A stretch of 64,000 bases of DNA. Origin: Clavibacter sp. VKM Ac-2873 (GTDB taxonomy: Bacteria; Actinomycetota; Actinomycetes; Actinomycetales; Microbacteriaceae). Under the pieces are notes generated by a model that searched no databases, had not been told where the DNA came from, and saw nothing but the letters and a program-made list of their open reading frames with translations. Where the stretch lies: contig NZ_JADKRS010000004.1 in assembly GCF_015351075.1 (NCBI RefSeq), forward strand, positions 248,001-312,000, in the 5' to 3' direction. The position numbers and the translations under genes are program-made. Positions 56,527 to 64,000 of this stretch are shown here, piece by piece (positions within the stretch are counted from its first letter, which is position 1; the number at the start of each line of letters is the position of its first letter).

Positions 56527-58203
56527 ATGCCCCACGGCGTCTACGACCCGCCCGAGCTCAAGCCAGGCACCCTGCGCATCACGCCCATCGGCGGCCTCGG
56601 CGAGATCGGCCGCAACATGACCACGTTCGAGATCGACGGCAAGATCCTCGTCGTCGACTGCGGCGTGCTCTTCCCCGAGGAGCACCAGCCGGGCGTCGAC
56701 CTGATCCTCCCCGACTTCTCCTCCATCGCGGACCGCCTCGACGACGTCGTCGGGATCGTCCTCACGCACGGGCACGAGGACCACATCGGCGCCGTGCCGT
56801 ACCTCCTCAAGCTGAAGCAGGACATCCCGCTGATCGGCTCCGGCCTCACGCTCGCCCTCATCGAGGCGAAGCTCAAGGAGCACCGGATCACGCCGTACAC
56901 GTTCCAGGTGAAGGAGGGCGACCGCGAGCGCCTCGGGCCGTTCGAGCTCGAGTTCGTCGCCGTCAACCACTCCATCCCGGACGCGCTGGCCGTCGCCATC
57001 ACGACCGAGGCGGGCCGCGTCCTGCACACCGGCGACTTCAAGATGGACCAGCTCCCGCTCGACGACCGGATCACGGACCTCCGCGCGTTCGCCCGGCTCG
57101 GCGAGGCCGGGGTCGACCTCTTCATGTCGGACTCCACCAACGCGGACGTCCCGGGCTTCACGCCCACCGAGCGCTCCATCGGCCCGGTGCTGGAGGCCGT
57201 CATCTCGAAGGCGCCGCGCCGCGTCATCGTCGCGAGCTTCTCCAGCCACGTGCACCGCGTGCAGCAGGTGCTCGACGCCGCGCACGCGAACGGCCGACGC
57301 GTGGCGTTCATCGGCCGCTCGATGATCCGCAACATGACCATCGCGGCCGAGCTCGGCTACCTCAAGGTGCCGGACGGGGTCCTCATCGACTCCAAGAAGG
57401 CCGTCAACCTGCCGGACCACGAGATCGTCTACATGAGCACGGGATCGCAGGGCGAGCCGATGGCGGTGCTCAGCCGGATGGCGAACCTCGAGCACCAGAT
57501 CGAGATCGGGCAGGACGACACCGTCATCCTCGCGTCGAGCCTGATCCCGGGCAACGAGAACGCCGTCTACCGCGTGATCAACGGGCTCACGAAGCTCGGC
57601 GCGAACGTGGTGCACAAGGCCAACGCGAAGGTCCACGTCTCGGGTCACGCGGCCGCCGGCGAGCTGCTCTACTGCTACAACATCCTCAAGCCCCGCAACG
57701 TCCTGCCGGTGCACGGCGAGTACCGCCACCTGGTCGCCAACCAGCAGCTCGCCATCCAGACCGGCGTCCCGGAGCGCAACACGTTCCTCGCGGAGGACGG
57801 CACCGTCCTCGACATGAAGGACGGGCACGTGCGCGTCACGGGCCAGCTCGACGTCGGCTACGTGTACGTCGACGGCTCCACCGTGGGCGAGATCACCGAC
57901 GCCGACCTCAAGGACCGCCGCATCCTCTCCGAGGAGGGCTTCGTCACGATCTTCGCCGTCGTCGAGCCGCAGACCGGGAAGGTCATCGTCGGCCCGGAGA
58001 TCGAGGCCCGCGGGTTCGCCGAGGACTCGAAGGTGTTCGACAGCGTCAAGCCGCTCGTCGTGAAGGCGCTCGCGGAGGCCGCGGCCAACGGCACGCGCGA
58101 CACGCACGCGTACGCGCAGGTCGTCCGCCGCACCGTCGGGCGCTGGGTCAACTCGTCGCACCGCCGCCGTCCGATGATCATCCCGGTGGTCATCGAGGCG
58201 TAG
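56527..58203 (+). CDS. rnj: Ribonuclease J
   Basis: A 558-residue metallo-beta-lactamase/beta-CASP ribonuclease with 5'-3' exo- and endonuclease activity on mRNA and rRNA. The metal-binding HGHEDHIGAVPYLL begins at about residue 81. IPDALAVAI then HTGDFKMDQ and the phosphate-binding SDSTNADVPG follow. The beta-CASP part has FSSHVHRVQQVL and MSTGSQGEPMAVLSRMA; VSGHAAAGEL then PVHGEYRHL gives the last ligands. The C-terminal domain ends WVNSSHRRRPMIIPVVIEA. A ribosome-binding site AGAGGAG is present. With pnp it forms the RNA-decay core of this region. Confidence 0.96.
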   Translation: MPHGVYDPPELKPGTLRITPIGGLGEIGRNMTTFEIDGKILVVDCGVLFPEEHQPGVDLILPDFSSIADRLDDVVGIVLTHGHEDHIGAVPYLLKLKQDIPLIGSGLTLALIEAKLKEHRITPYTFQVKEGDRERLGPFELEFVAVNHSIPDALAVAITTEAGRVLHTGDFKMDQLPLDDRITDLRAFARLGEAGVDLFMSDSTNADVPGFTPTERSIGPVLEAVISKAPRRVIVASFSSHVHRVQQVLDAAHANGRRVAFIGRSMIRNMTIAAELGYLKVPDGVLIDSKKAVNLPDHEIVYMSTGSQGEPMAVLSRMANLEHQIEIGQDDTVILASSLIPGNENAVYRVINGLTKLGANVVHKANAKVHVSGHAAAGELLYCYNILKPRNVLPVHGEYRHLVANQQLAIQTGVPERNTFLAEDGTVLDMKDGHVRVTGQLDVGYVYVDGSTVGEITDADLKDRRILSEEGFVTIFAVVEPQTGKVIVGPEIEARGFAEDSKVFDSVKPLVVKALAEAAANGTRDTHAYAQVVRRTVGRWVNSSHRRRPMIIPVVIEA

Positions 58204-58206
58204 GCC

Positions 58207-58232
58207 GAGCGCCGGCGGGAGCCGGCGCGCTC
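58207..58232 (+). terminator. Possible rnj terminator
   Basis: An inverted repeat pairs 58210-58216 with 58221-58227 and, after a bulge, extends outward to 58232. The loop is GGGA. Confidence 0.45.
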
Positions 58233-58303
58233 CGCCGCACGGCCCCCTCTCGGGGGTGGGCATCTCATCCGCGCGGCCGACCCGCCGCGCCGGTCGGCGC
58301 CCC

Positions 58304-58309
58304 TAGCGT
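58304..58309 (+). promoter_or_regulatory. -10 box of the MacAB-like operon
   Basis: TAGCGT lies 49 bases before GTG 58358. The leader carries GGGGAAGGAG. Confidence 0.45.
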
Positions 58310-58357
58310 CGGAGGCGACCGGACGGGCCGCTGGGGACCGCCGGGGAAGGAGCGGCC

Positions 58358-59377
58358 GTGGGCGTCTGGCGGAGATGGATCCTCCCGATCACGAGGCTCG
58401 TCGTGCTGGCCGCGATCGCCGTGGCGCTCGTGCGCATGGCGTTCTTCGGCACCACGACGGAGGAGACCGCTGAGGTGCCGACGGGCTCGGTCGTGGAGTC
58501 GCAGGTGCCCGCGTCCATCGCGACCGTGGTCAACGACGTGACCGTGAAGGGCAGCATCCAGCCGGATCCCGACGTGTCCGTGAAGGCGACGCTGCAGGGC
58601 AAGGTCTCGAAGCTCGTCGCCGGTCAGGGCGCGACGGTCAAGGCCGGCGACCCGATCCTCGTCATCCGCCAGGAGACGCCGGTGGATCCGGTGGTCGCCG
58701 CGGACGGCACGGTCACGCAGCAGAAGCCCAAGGTCGTCACCGAGACGGTCACCGCGTCGGCCGCCGGATCGCTCGCGGAGCTCGGCGTCCTGGTCGGCCA
58801 GGAGGTCGCCGTGGGCGACGCGGTCGGCCGGATCGCGCCGCCCACCTTCCGCGCGACCGCGCCGCTCACCGCGGAGGAGCAGTACCGGCTCGTCACGCAG
58901 CCGACGGCGGCCACGGTCGCGATCACGTCGGGCCCCGCGCCCTTCGAGTGCGGGGAGCTGCGCATCGGCCAGCAGGCGGCGGCCTCCGCCGAGGGTGCCG
59001 GCGGCGGCGCCGGCGCAGCGTCCACCGAGGGCGCAGAGTCGGCCTCCACCGGCGCGACCGTCTCCTGCGCGGTGCCGGCCGGGACGCGCGTCTTCCCGGG
59101 CCTGGCCGCGGACATCACGATCCCCGCGGGCGAGGCGCCCGACGTCCTGACGCTGCCGACGACGGCGGTCGAGGGCCTCGCCGACACGGGCAACGTGTGG
59201 CTCGCGTCGGAGTCCGGCGAGCCGGAGGAGCGTGCGGTCGGCCTGGGGATCAGCGACGGCAAGGTCGTGCAGATCACGTCGGGCCTCGCGGAGGGCGACA
59301 TGGTGCTGGAGTTCGTGCCCGGCGCCCCCGCGCCCGAGGACGAGGCGATGATGATGCAGGGCGGGTACGGCGGATGA
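58358..59377 (+). CDS. HlyD/MacA-like periplasmic-adaptor protein
   Basis: A 339-residue membrane-fusion-type protein. One N-terminal transmembrane helix (about 9-32) is followed by a lipoyl-like domain, whose halves are VSVKATLQGKVSKLVAGQGATVKAGDPIL and SLAELGVLVGQEVAVGD. A beta-barrel region and the closing VWLASESGEPEERAVGLGISDGKVVQI then GLAEGDMVLEFVPG match MacA-type adaptors. Two Cys (GPAPFECGEL and ATVSCAVP) flank a Gly/Ala/Ser insert and may form a disulfide. It is the first gene of an operon with an ATPase and a permease. Confidence 0.85.
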   Translation: MGVWRRWILPITRLVVLAAIAVALVRMAFFGTTTEETAEVPTGSVVESQVPASIATVVNDVTVKGSIQPDPDVSVKATLQGKVSKLVAGQGATVKAGDPILVIRQETPVDPVVAADGTVTQQKPKVVTETVTASAAGSLAELGVLVGQEVAVGDAVGRIAPPTFRATAPLTAEEQYRLVTQPTAATVAITSGPAPFECGELRIGQQAAASAEGAGGGAGAASTEGAESASTGATVSCAVPAGTRVFPGLAADITIPAGEAPDVLTLPTTAVEGLADTGNVWLASESGEPEERAVGLGISDGKVVQITSGLAEGDMVLEFVPGAPAPEDEAMMMQGGYGG

Positions 59378-60081
59378 GCCTGATCCGTCTCGAGCAGGTG
59401 ACGCGCACGGTGCAGCGTCCGGATGATGCGCCGCTGACGATCCTGCACGGCGTCGATCTCGACGTGTCCGTGGGTGACCACGTGTCGATCGTGGGCCGGT
59501 CGGGTTCGGGGAAGTCGACGCTGTTGAACATCCTGGGCCTGCTCGACACCCCGACGACCGGCGAGGTGTACCTCGACGACGTCCCGATGGCGCGTGTCTC
59601 GGGGTCCCGGCGCGACCGGGCCCGGGGTGGCGACATCGGGTTCATCTTCCAGCAGTTCAACCTGCTCCAGGGCCGCACGGCCCGCGAGAACGTGATGACC
59701 CCGCTGCTGTACTCGACGGGCCGCACGTTCTGGCGGCGGGCGTCGATCGCGGCGGACATGCTCGAGCGGGTCGGCCTCGGCCACCGGATCGATTCGATGC
59801 CGGAGACGATGTCCGGCGGCGAGCAGCAGCGCGTCGCGATCGCGCGGGCCCTGGTGCGGTCGCCGCGGCTGATCCTCGCGGACGAGCCGACCGGCGCCCT
59901 CGACATCGAGACCGGCGCGACCGTGATGACGCTGCTCGCGGAGGTCGCGCACGCGTCCGGCGCGGCGCTGGTCACGATCACGCATGACCCGACCGTCGCG
60001 GCCCGCGCGGATCGGCACCATCGCCTCGAGGCGGGCGTCCTCGCGCCCGCCGAGGCCCTCACCCGCGAGGTGCTCGCGTGA
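59374..60081 (+). CDS. MacB-like ABC transporter ATP-binding protein
   Basis: A 235-residue ABC ATPase of the LolD/MacB group. Walker A is GRSGSGKST at about residue 41, the Q-loop is [18 protein letters not shown], the signature is [15 protein letters not shown] at about 145 and Walker B is [12 protein letters not shown]. The His switch is in VTITHDP. Both ends overlap neighbours (ATGA at the start, GTGA at the end), so the three genes are strictly co-translated. It powers export or mechanotransmission by the adjacent permease. Confidence 0.95.
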   Translation: MSLIRLEQVTRTVQRPDDAPLTILHGVDLDVSVGDHVSIVGRSGSGKSTLLNILGLLDTPTTGEVYLDDVPMARVSGSRRDRARGGDIGFIFQQFNLLQGRTARENVMTPLLYSTGRTFWRRASIAADMLERVGLGHRIDSMPETMSGGEQQRVAIARALVRSPRLILADEPTGALDIETGATVMTLLAEVAHASGAALVTITHDPTVAARADRHHRLEAGVLAPAEALTREVLA

Positions 60082-61310
60082 GCGGCTGGCTCGCACGCAC
60101 CGGCACGGGCCTCGTCGGCGCCGTCGTCGAGGCGTGGGCCGAGCTGCGGATCCACCGCACGCGCGTCCTCCTCTCCCTGATCGGCGTCGCGGTCGCGGTC
60201 GCGGCGATCACGTCGGTCGTCGGCCTCGGCGCGGTCGTGCAGCAGTCCCAGACCGAGCAGATGGAGCGGCAGTCGGGGCGTCCCGCGTCGCTGTCCGTCT
60301 CGATGTACTCCGAGACGGGGGAGGGGATGGCGTTCGCCGACCAGCGTGCGCTCCTCTCCGAGGTCGCGGACCGCTACGGCATCACGTGGTCGACGGCGAT
60401 CGGCTACTCGCAGCTGCCCGTGGAGCTGCCGGGCGGAGGCGTGCAGGTGCCGGCGACCGTCGTGGATCCGGACTTCGGCCAGATGCGCCGCGTCGACGTG
60501 ACCGAGGGGCGCTGGTTCGACGACCGCGACGCCACGCTTCTCGCCCCCACGATCGTGGTGAACCGCGCGTTCCTCGCGGAGCTCGGCTCGCCCGAGGTCG
60601 CGACGCACCCGACGGTCGTGCTGCAGGGGGAGCAGGGAGACGTCACGGCCGTGGTCGTGGGCGCGGTCCCGGACCAGTACGCGGAGGAGGGGGCGTCGAT
60701 GTACGTCCTGTCGTCCACCGCCGAGCGCCTCCTCGGCCAGGAGGCTCTCACCGCCCTGCAGCCGCAGATGGAGCTCTGGGTCCCGGAGGAGGAGTCCGAC
60801 GGGCTGACCGCCGCCATCCAGTCGGACGTCGCGGCGTCCGCCCCCGACGGCGTGCAGGCGACCGTCAACCGGAACGACTACGGCACGTACGACTACGACC
60901 CGCTGCTCTCGCTCAAGATCCTCGTCGGGGGAGTGGCGGGCCTCGTGCTCCTGCTCGGGGCGCTGGGCCTCGTGAACATCTCGCTCGTGACGGTGAAGCA
61001 GCGGATCCGCGAGATCGGCGTCCGGCGCAGCTTCGGCGCGAGCGCAGGCCGCGTGTTCTTCGCCGTGATGATGGAGAGCATCGTGGCGACGGTCGCCGCG
61101 GGCGTGGTCGGGGTGATGGCGGCGGTCGCGATCGTGAAGAACCCGTGGATCCTCTCGTTCGTCGCCTCCGGCGTCACCGAGTTCCCGCCGTTCCCGCTCT
61201 CGGCGGCGCTGCTCGGGCTCGGCGCCTCGCTCGCCGTGGGCGCGATCGCGGGCCTCCTGCCGGCGCTCGTCGCCGTGCGCGTGTCCGTCATCGACGCCAT
61301 CCGGTACTGA
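60078..61310 (+). CDS. MacB-like ABC transporter permease
   Basis: A 410-residue permease with the MacB/FtsX layout. One N-terminal helix (about 28-52, [24 protein letters not shown]) leads to a large extracytoplasmic MacB_PCD domain of about 220 residues. Three C-terminal helices follow, with the coupling sequence [19 protein letters not shown] after the second helix. Such systems export peptides, antibiotics or lipoproteins. The cargo here is unknown. The GTG start overlaps the ATPase stop codon. Confidence 0.92.
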   Translation: MSGWLARTGTGLVGAVVEAWAELRIHRTRVLLSLIGVAVAVAAITSVVGLGAVVQQSQTEQMERQSGRPASLSVSMYSETGEGMAFADQRALLSEVADRYGITWSTAIGYSQLPVELPGGGVQVPATVVDPDFGQMRRVDVTEGRWFDDRDATLLAPTIVVNRAFLAELGSPEVATHPTVVLQGEQGDVTAVVVGAVPDQYAEEGASMYVLSSTAERLLGQEALTALQPQMELWVPEEESDGLTAAIQSDVAASAPDGVQATVNRNDYGTYDYDPLLSLKILVGGVAGLVLLLGALGLVNISLVTVKQRIREIGVRRSFGASAGRVFFAVMMESIVATVAAGVVGVMAAVAIVKNPWILSFVASGVTEFPPFPLSAALLGLGASLAVGAIAGLLPALVAVRVSVIDAIRY

Positions 61311-61374
61311 TGCCGGGGCCGCGCGGGGACCGTCCTGCCCGGCCCGGCGCACCGCCCGCGACGGCGGCGCGGGA

Positions 61375-61380
61375 TAACGT
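61375..61380 (+). promoter_or_regulatory. Leaderless -10 box of ftsK
   Basis: TAACGT ends 7 bases before ATG 61388. Confidence 0.6.
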
Positions 61381-61387
61381 GGGTCGC

Positions 61388-64000
61388 ATGGCTACGAGCA
61401 CCAGGTCGACCAGCCGCGCCGGGAAGACCTCCTCGGGCGCGCCGCGCGCCACGCCCCCGCGCAAGGGACGTGCCGCCGAGACGAAGCAGCAGACCGTCGC
61501 CTACCCCGTCCAGTCGGAGCGGCGCGGCCCGCTCGTGGCCGCGTGGATGGGGCTCGCGCACGCCACCGGCGCGCTCTTCCGGGCCCTCGGTCCGGAGAAG
61601 CTCGCCAAGGAGGAACGCCGCGACGGCATCCCCTTCCTCCTCGTGGTGCTCGCGATCGCGGGCGTGGTCGTCGAGTGGTTCAACCCGCTCAACGACGTGG
61701 CGATGTCCTTCGACGCGTACACGTTCGGCGGCCTCTTCGGCCGGGTGGCGTTCGCGCTGCCCATCGTGATGGTGCTCCTCGCCCTCTGGCTCTTTCGCCA
61801 CCCGTCGTCGGTGAGCGACAACGGGCGGATCGGCGTGGGCGTCTCGCTCTTCCTCGTCTCCATCGCCGCGCTCTGCCACATCTTCAACGGGGCGCCGGAT
61901 CCGCGGGACGGCATGCTCGCCCTGGCCCGCGCCGGCGGCGTCCTCGGCTGGGTGCTCGCGGCGCCCCTGTCCCTCCTGGTCACGTCGATCGGCGCGGGGA
62001 TCGTGGCGGGGATCCTCCTGGTGCTCTCCCTCTTCATCATCACGCGCACGCCGCCGAACCGCGTCGGCATGCGGCTGCGTGAGCTGTACTCGTACCTCTT
62101 CGGCGCCCCGCCCGTGGACGAGGAGCAGCGTGCCGCCGACCGCGCGGCCCGCAAGACGCAGGCGACCGAGCAGGTCGAGCTCGAGGGCCTGGACGACGAG
62201 GGCCCGGTCGACACCGACAGCCTCCCGTGGTGGCGCCGCAACCGCAGCCAGCGCGAGGACGCGCCCGCGTTCGACAGCCCGGTCCTCGCGCCGCACGCGG
62301 GATCCGAAGACGACGCGGGCAGCCGCGCCGCCGCCGAGGCGCCCACGACCGTCATCGACCGCACGGTGGACCCGGACGCCTCCCGCCCCGAGCCCGGCGC
62401 CTTCGCGGGCGACGACGCCGCGACCCGACGCATCGACCTCGACCCGCCCGTCGACGCCGCGGCCACCGCGATCCTGCCCTCCGTCCCCGTCCATCCCACC
62501 GGCATCCGCGACGACGACGAGTCCGCGGTCCTCCCCGGCTTCGAGGACGACGGCTCCGACGCGGCGATCGTCTCGGGGGACGCCGACGCCCCGCAGGCGC
62601 CGTACCGCCTGCCCGCCGCGAGCACGCTGTCGCCCGGCACGCCCGCCAAGTCGCGCTCGTCCGTCAACGACGACGTGGTGCGCGCGCTCACCGAGGTGCT
62701 CACGAACTTCCAGGTCGACGCGACCGTCACGGGCTTCTCGCGCGGCCCGACGGTCACGCGCTACGAGCTGGAGCTCGCGCCCGGCGTCAAGGTCGAGCGC
62801 GTCACGGCGCTCGCGAAGAACATCAGCTACGCGGTCGCCTCCAACGAGGTCCGCATCCTCTCGCCCATCCCCGGTCGCAGCGCCATCGGCGTGGAGATCC
62901 CCAACACCGACCGCGAGATCGTCTCCCTCGGCGACGTCCTGCGCTCCTCGGCGGCCACGAGCAGCGCGCACCCGCTCACCATCGGGGTCGGCAAGGACGT
63001 GGAGGGCGGCTTCGTCATCGCGAACCTCGCGAAGATGCCCCACCTCCTCGTCGCGGGAGCCACGGGCTCCGGCAAGTCGAGCTTCGTGAACTCCATGATC
63101 ACGTCGCTCCTCATGCGCGCCAAGCCGAGCGACGTGCGCATGGTCCTCATCGACCCCAAGCGCGTGGAGCTCACCATCTACGCCGGCGTGCCGCACCTCA
63201 TCACCCCCATCATCACCAACGCCAAGAAGGCGGCGGAGGCGCTGCAGTGGGTGGTGAAGGAGATGGACATGAGGTACGACGACCTCGCCAGCTTCGGCTT
63301 CCGCCACGTCGACGACTTCAACAAGGCCGTCCGCAGCGGCTCGATCGTGCTGCCCGACGGCAGCGAGCGCACCCTCCGCCCCTATCCCTACCTGCTCGTG
63401 GTGGTCGACGAGCTCGCCGACCTCATGATCGTCGCGCCGCGCGACGTCGAGGACTCCATCGTCCGCATCACGCAGCTCGCGCGCGCGGCCGGCATCCACC
63501 TGGTGCTCGCGACGCAGCGTCCGAGCGTGGACGTCGTGACCGGACTCATCAAGGCCAACGTGCCCTCGCGCCTCGCCTTCGCGGTGTCGAGCATGACGGA
63601 CTCGCGCGTGATCCTCGACCAGCCCGGCGCCGACAAGCTCATCGGGCAGGGTGATGGCCTCTTCCTCCCCTCGGGCGCGAACAAGCCCACCCGCGTGCAG
63701 GGCGCATGGGTGCAGGAGTCGGAGATCCAGAAGGTCGTCGAGCACGTCACGCGGCAGGCGCGTCCGGAGTACCGGCAGGACGTCGCCGTCGTCGCCGAGC
63801 GCAAGGAGATCGACGCGGACATCGGCGACGACCTCGAGGTGCTGCTCGCGGCCGCCGAGCTCGTCGTCAGCACGCAGTTCGGATCCACGTCGATGCTGCA
63901 GCGCAAGCTCCGCGTCGGCTTCGCCAAGGCCGGCCGGCTCATGGACCTCCTCGAGGCGCGCGAGATCGTCGGCCCGTCCGAGGGATCCAAGGCGCGCGAC
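61388..64000 (+). CDS. ftsK: DNA translocase FtsK, 3' end missing
   Basis: The frame is open to the last base, giving 871 residues. FtsK pumps DNA through the division septum and activates dimer resolution. A basic N-terminus precedes about four transmembrane helices (about 80-225). A disordered acidic/Pro linker reaches about 420. The motor domain carries Walker [17 protein letters not shown] at about 555 and Walker [14 protein letters not shown] at about 668. [22 protein letters not shown] and [15 protein letters not shown] follow. The winged-helix gamma domain, which reads KOPS, begins near 830 ([22 protein letters not shown]), so only a short piece is missing. Confidence 0.96.
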   Translation, partial: MATSTRSTSRAGKTSSGAPRATPPRKGRAAETKQQTVAYPVQSERRGPLVAAWMGLAHATGALFRALGPEKLAKEERRDGIPFLLVVLAIAGVVVEWFNPLNDVAMSFDAYTFGGLFGRVAFALPIVMVLLALWLFRHPSSVSDNGRIGVGVSLFLVSIAALCHIFNGAPDPRDGMLALARAGGVLGWVLAAPLSLLVTSIGAGIVAGILLVLSLFIITRTPPNRVGMRLRELYSYLFGAPPVDEEQRAADRAARKTQATEQVELEGLDDEGPVDTDSLPWWRRNRSQREDAPAFDSPVLAPHAGSEDDAGSRAAAEAPTTVIDRTVDPDASRPEPGAFAGDDAATRRIDLDPPVDAAATAILPSVPVHPTGIRDDDESAVLPGFEDDGSDAAIVSGDADAPQAPYRLPAASTLSPGTPAKSRSSVNDDVVRALTEVLTNFQVDATVTGFSRGPTVTRYELELAPGVKVERVTALAKNISYAVASNEVRILSPIPGRSAIGVEIPNTDREIVSLGDVLRSSAATSSAHPLTIGVGKDVEGGFVIANLAKMPHLLVAGATGSGKSSFVNSMITSLLMRAKPSDVRMVLIDPKRVELTIYAGVPHLITPIITNAKKAAEALQWVVKEMDMRYDDLASFGFRHVDDFNKAVRSGSIVLPDGSERTLRPYPYLLVVVDELADLMIVAPRDVEDSIVRITQLARAAGIHLVLATQRPSVDVVTGLIKANVPSRLAFAVSSMTDSRVILDQPGADKLIGQGDGLFLPSGANKPTRVQGAWVQESEIQKVVEHVTRQARPEYRQDVAVVAERKEIDADIGDDLEVLLAAAELVVSTQFGSTSMLQRKLRVGFAKAGRLMDLLEAREIVGPSEGSKARD

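Overview
The window is very GC-rich (roughly 73% by eye), densely packed chromosomal DNA from a high-GC Gram-positive actinobacterium. I infer Microbacteriaceae, most like Clavibacter or a close relative. The grounds are the gene block rpsO-pnp-(M16 peptidase)-dapB-thyX-dapA-rnj-ftsK, which is shared with other actinobacteria such as Mycobacterium; an LigD-Ku pair; a CYTH-CHAD protein; and strong GC3 bias. The genus is inferred and has not been tested by any search. I see no rRNA, tRNA, CRISPR array, insertion sequence or prophage.

Layout. Positions 1-9,200 hold the tail of an NADP-dependent oxidoreductase, a BrkB/YihY membrane protein, a CYTH-CHAD protein, a carboxylesterase, a Pit phosphate transporter with a small membrane partner, an NCS2 purine permease and a Vps62-like orphan. 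From 9,200 to 15,300 are GtrA, a polyprenol-phosphate mannosyltransferase, a DUF429 protein, AspA, an 11-mer-repeat LEA/YtxH-like protein, a 45-residue mini-protein and an FAH-family hydrolase. From 15,300 to 20,000 lie non-homologous end-joining and alkylation repair: LigD and Ku (divergent, 36 bp apart) and AlkA. From 20,000 to 30,800 are a GlcD-like oxidase, PrsW, a DUF3072 protein, an apparently inactivated serine recombinase, DacB, a NarL-type two-component system, SDR plus a Tudor-like protein, Dps, an SMP-30 protein and a PfpI-like protein. From 30,800 to 42,800 are LspA, an aldo/keto reductase, an M50-like peptidase, Apt, a MetE-like methyltransferase, VanZ, a HelD-like helicase, a DASS anion permease, a secreted HNH nuclease and an MFS exporter.

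From 42,850 to the end runs the conserved actinobacterial core: rpsO, pnp (behind a long structured leader), M16 peptidase, a histidine phosphatase, dapB, thyX, dapA, rnj, a MacAB-like ABC system and ftsK, which runs off the window. About 4.2 kb of accessory genes sit between pnp and the M16 peptidase. Among them is a compositionally unusual lipoprotein/PKD-like pair.

The most striking regulatory pattern is a TANNNT hexamer ending exactly 6 or 7 bases before the start codon of 19 genes on both strands. This is the layout expected for leaderless transcription, where the mRNA starts at the start codon. I used it to choose several starts (dapA, thyX, the aldo/keto reductase at 47374) and to support a 45-residue gene. 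Other observations of note are 11 consecutive 11-residue repeats behind a membrane anchor, a 14-bp wobble stem in the pnp leader, missing catalytic residues in three otherwise recognisable enzymes, and stop codons that double as -10 boxes.
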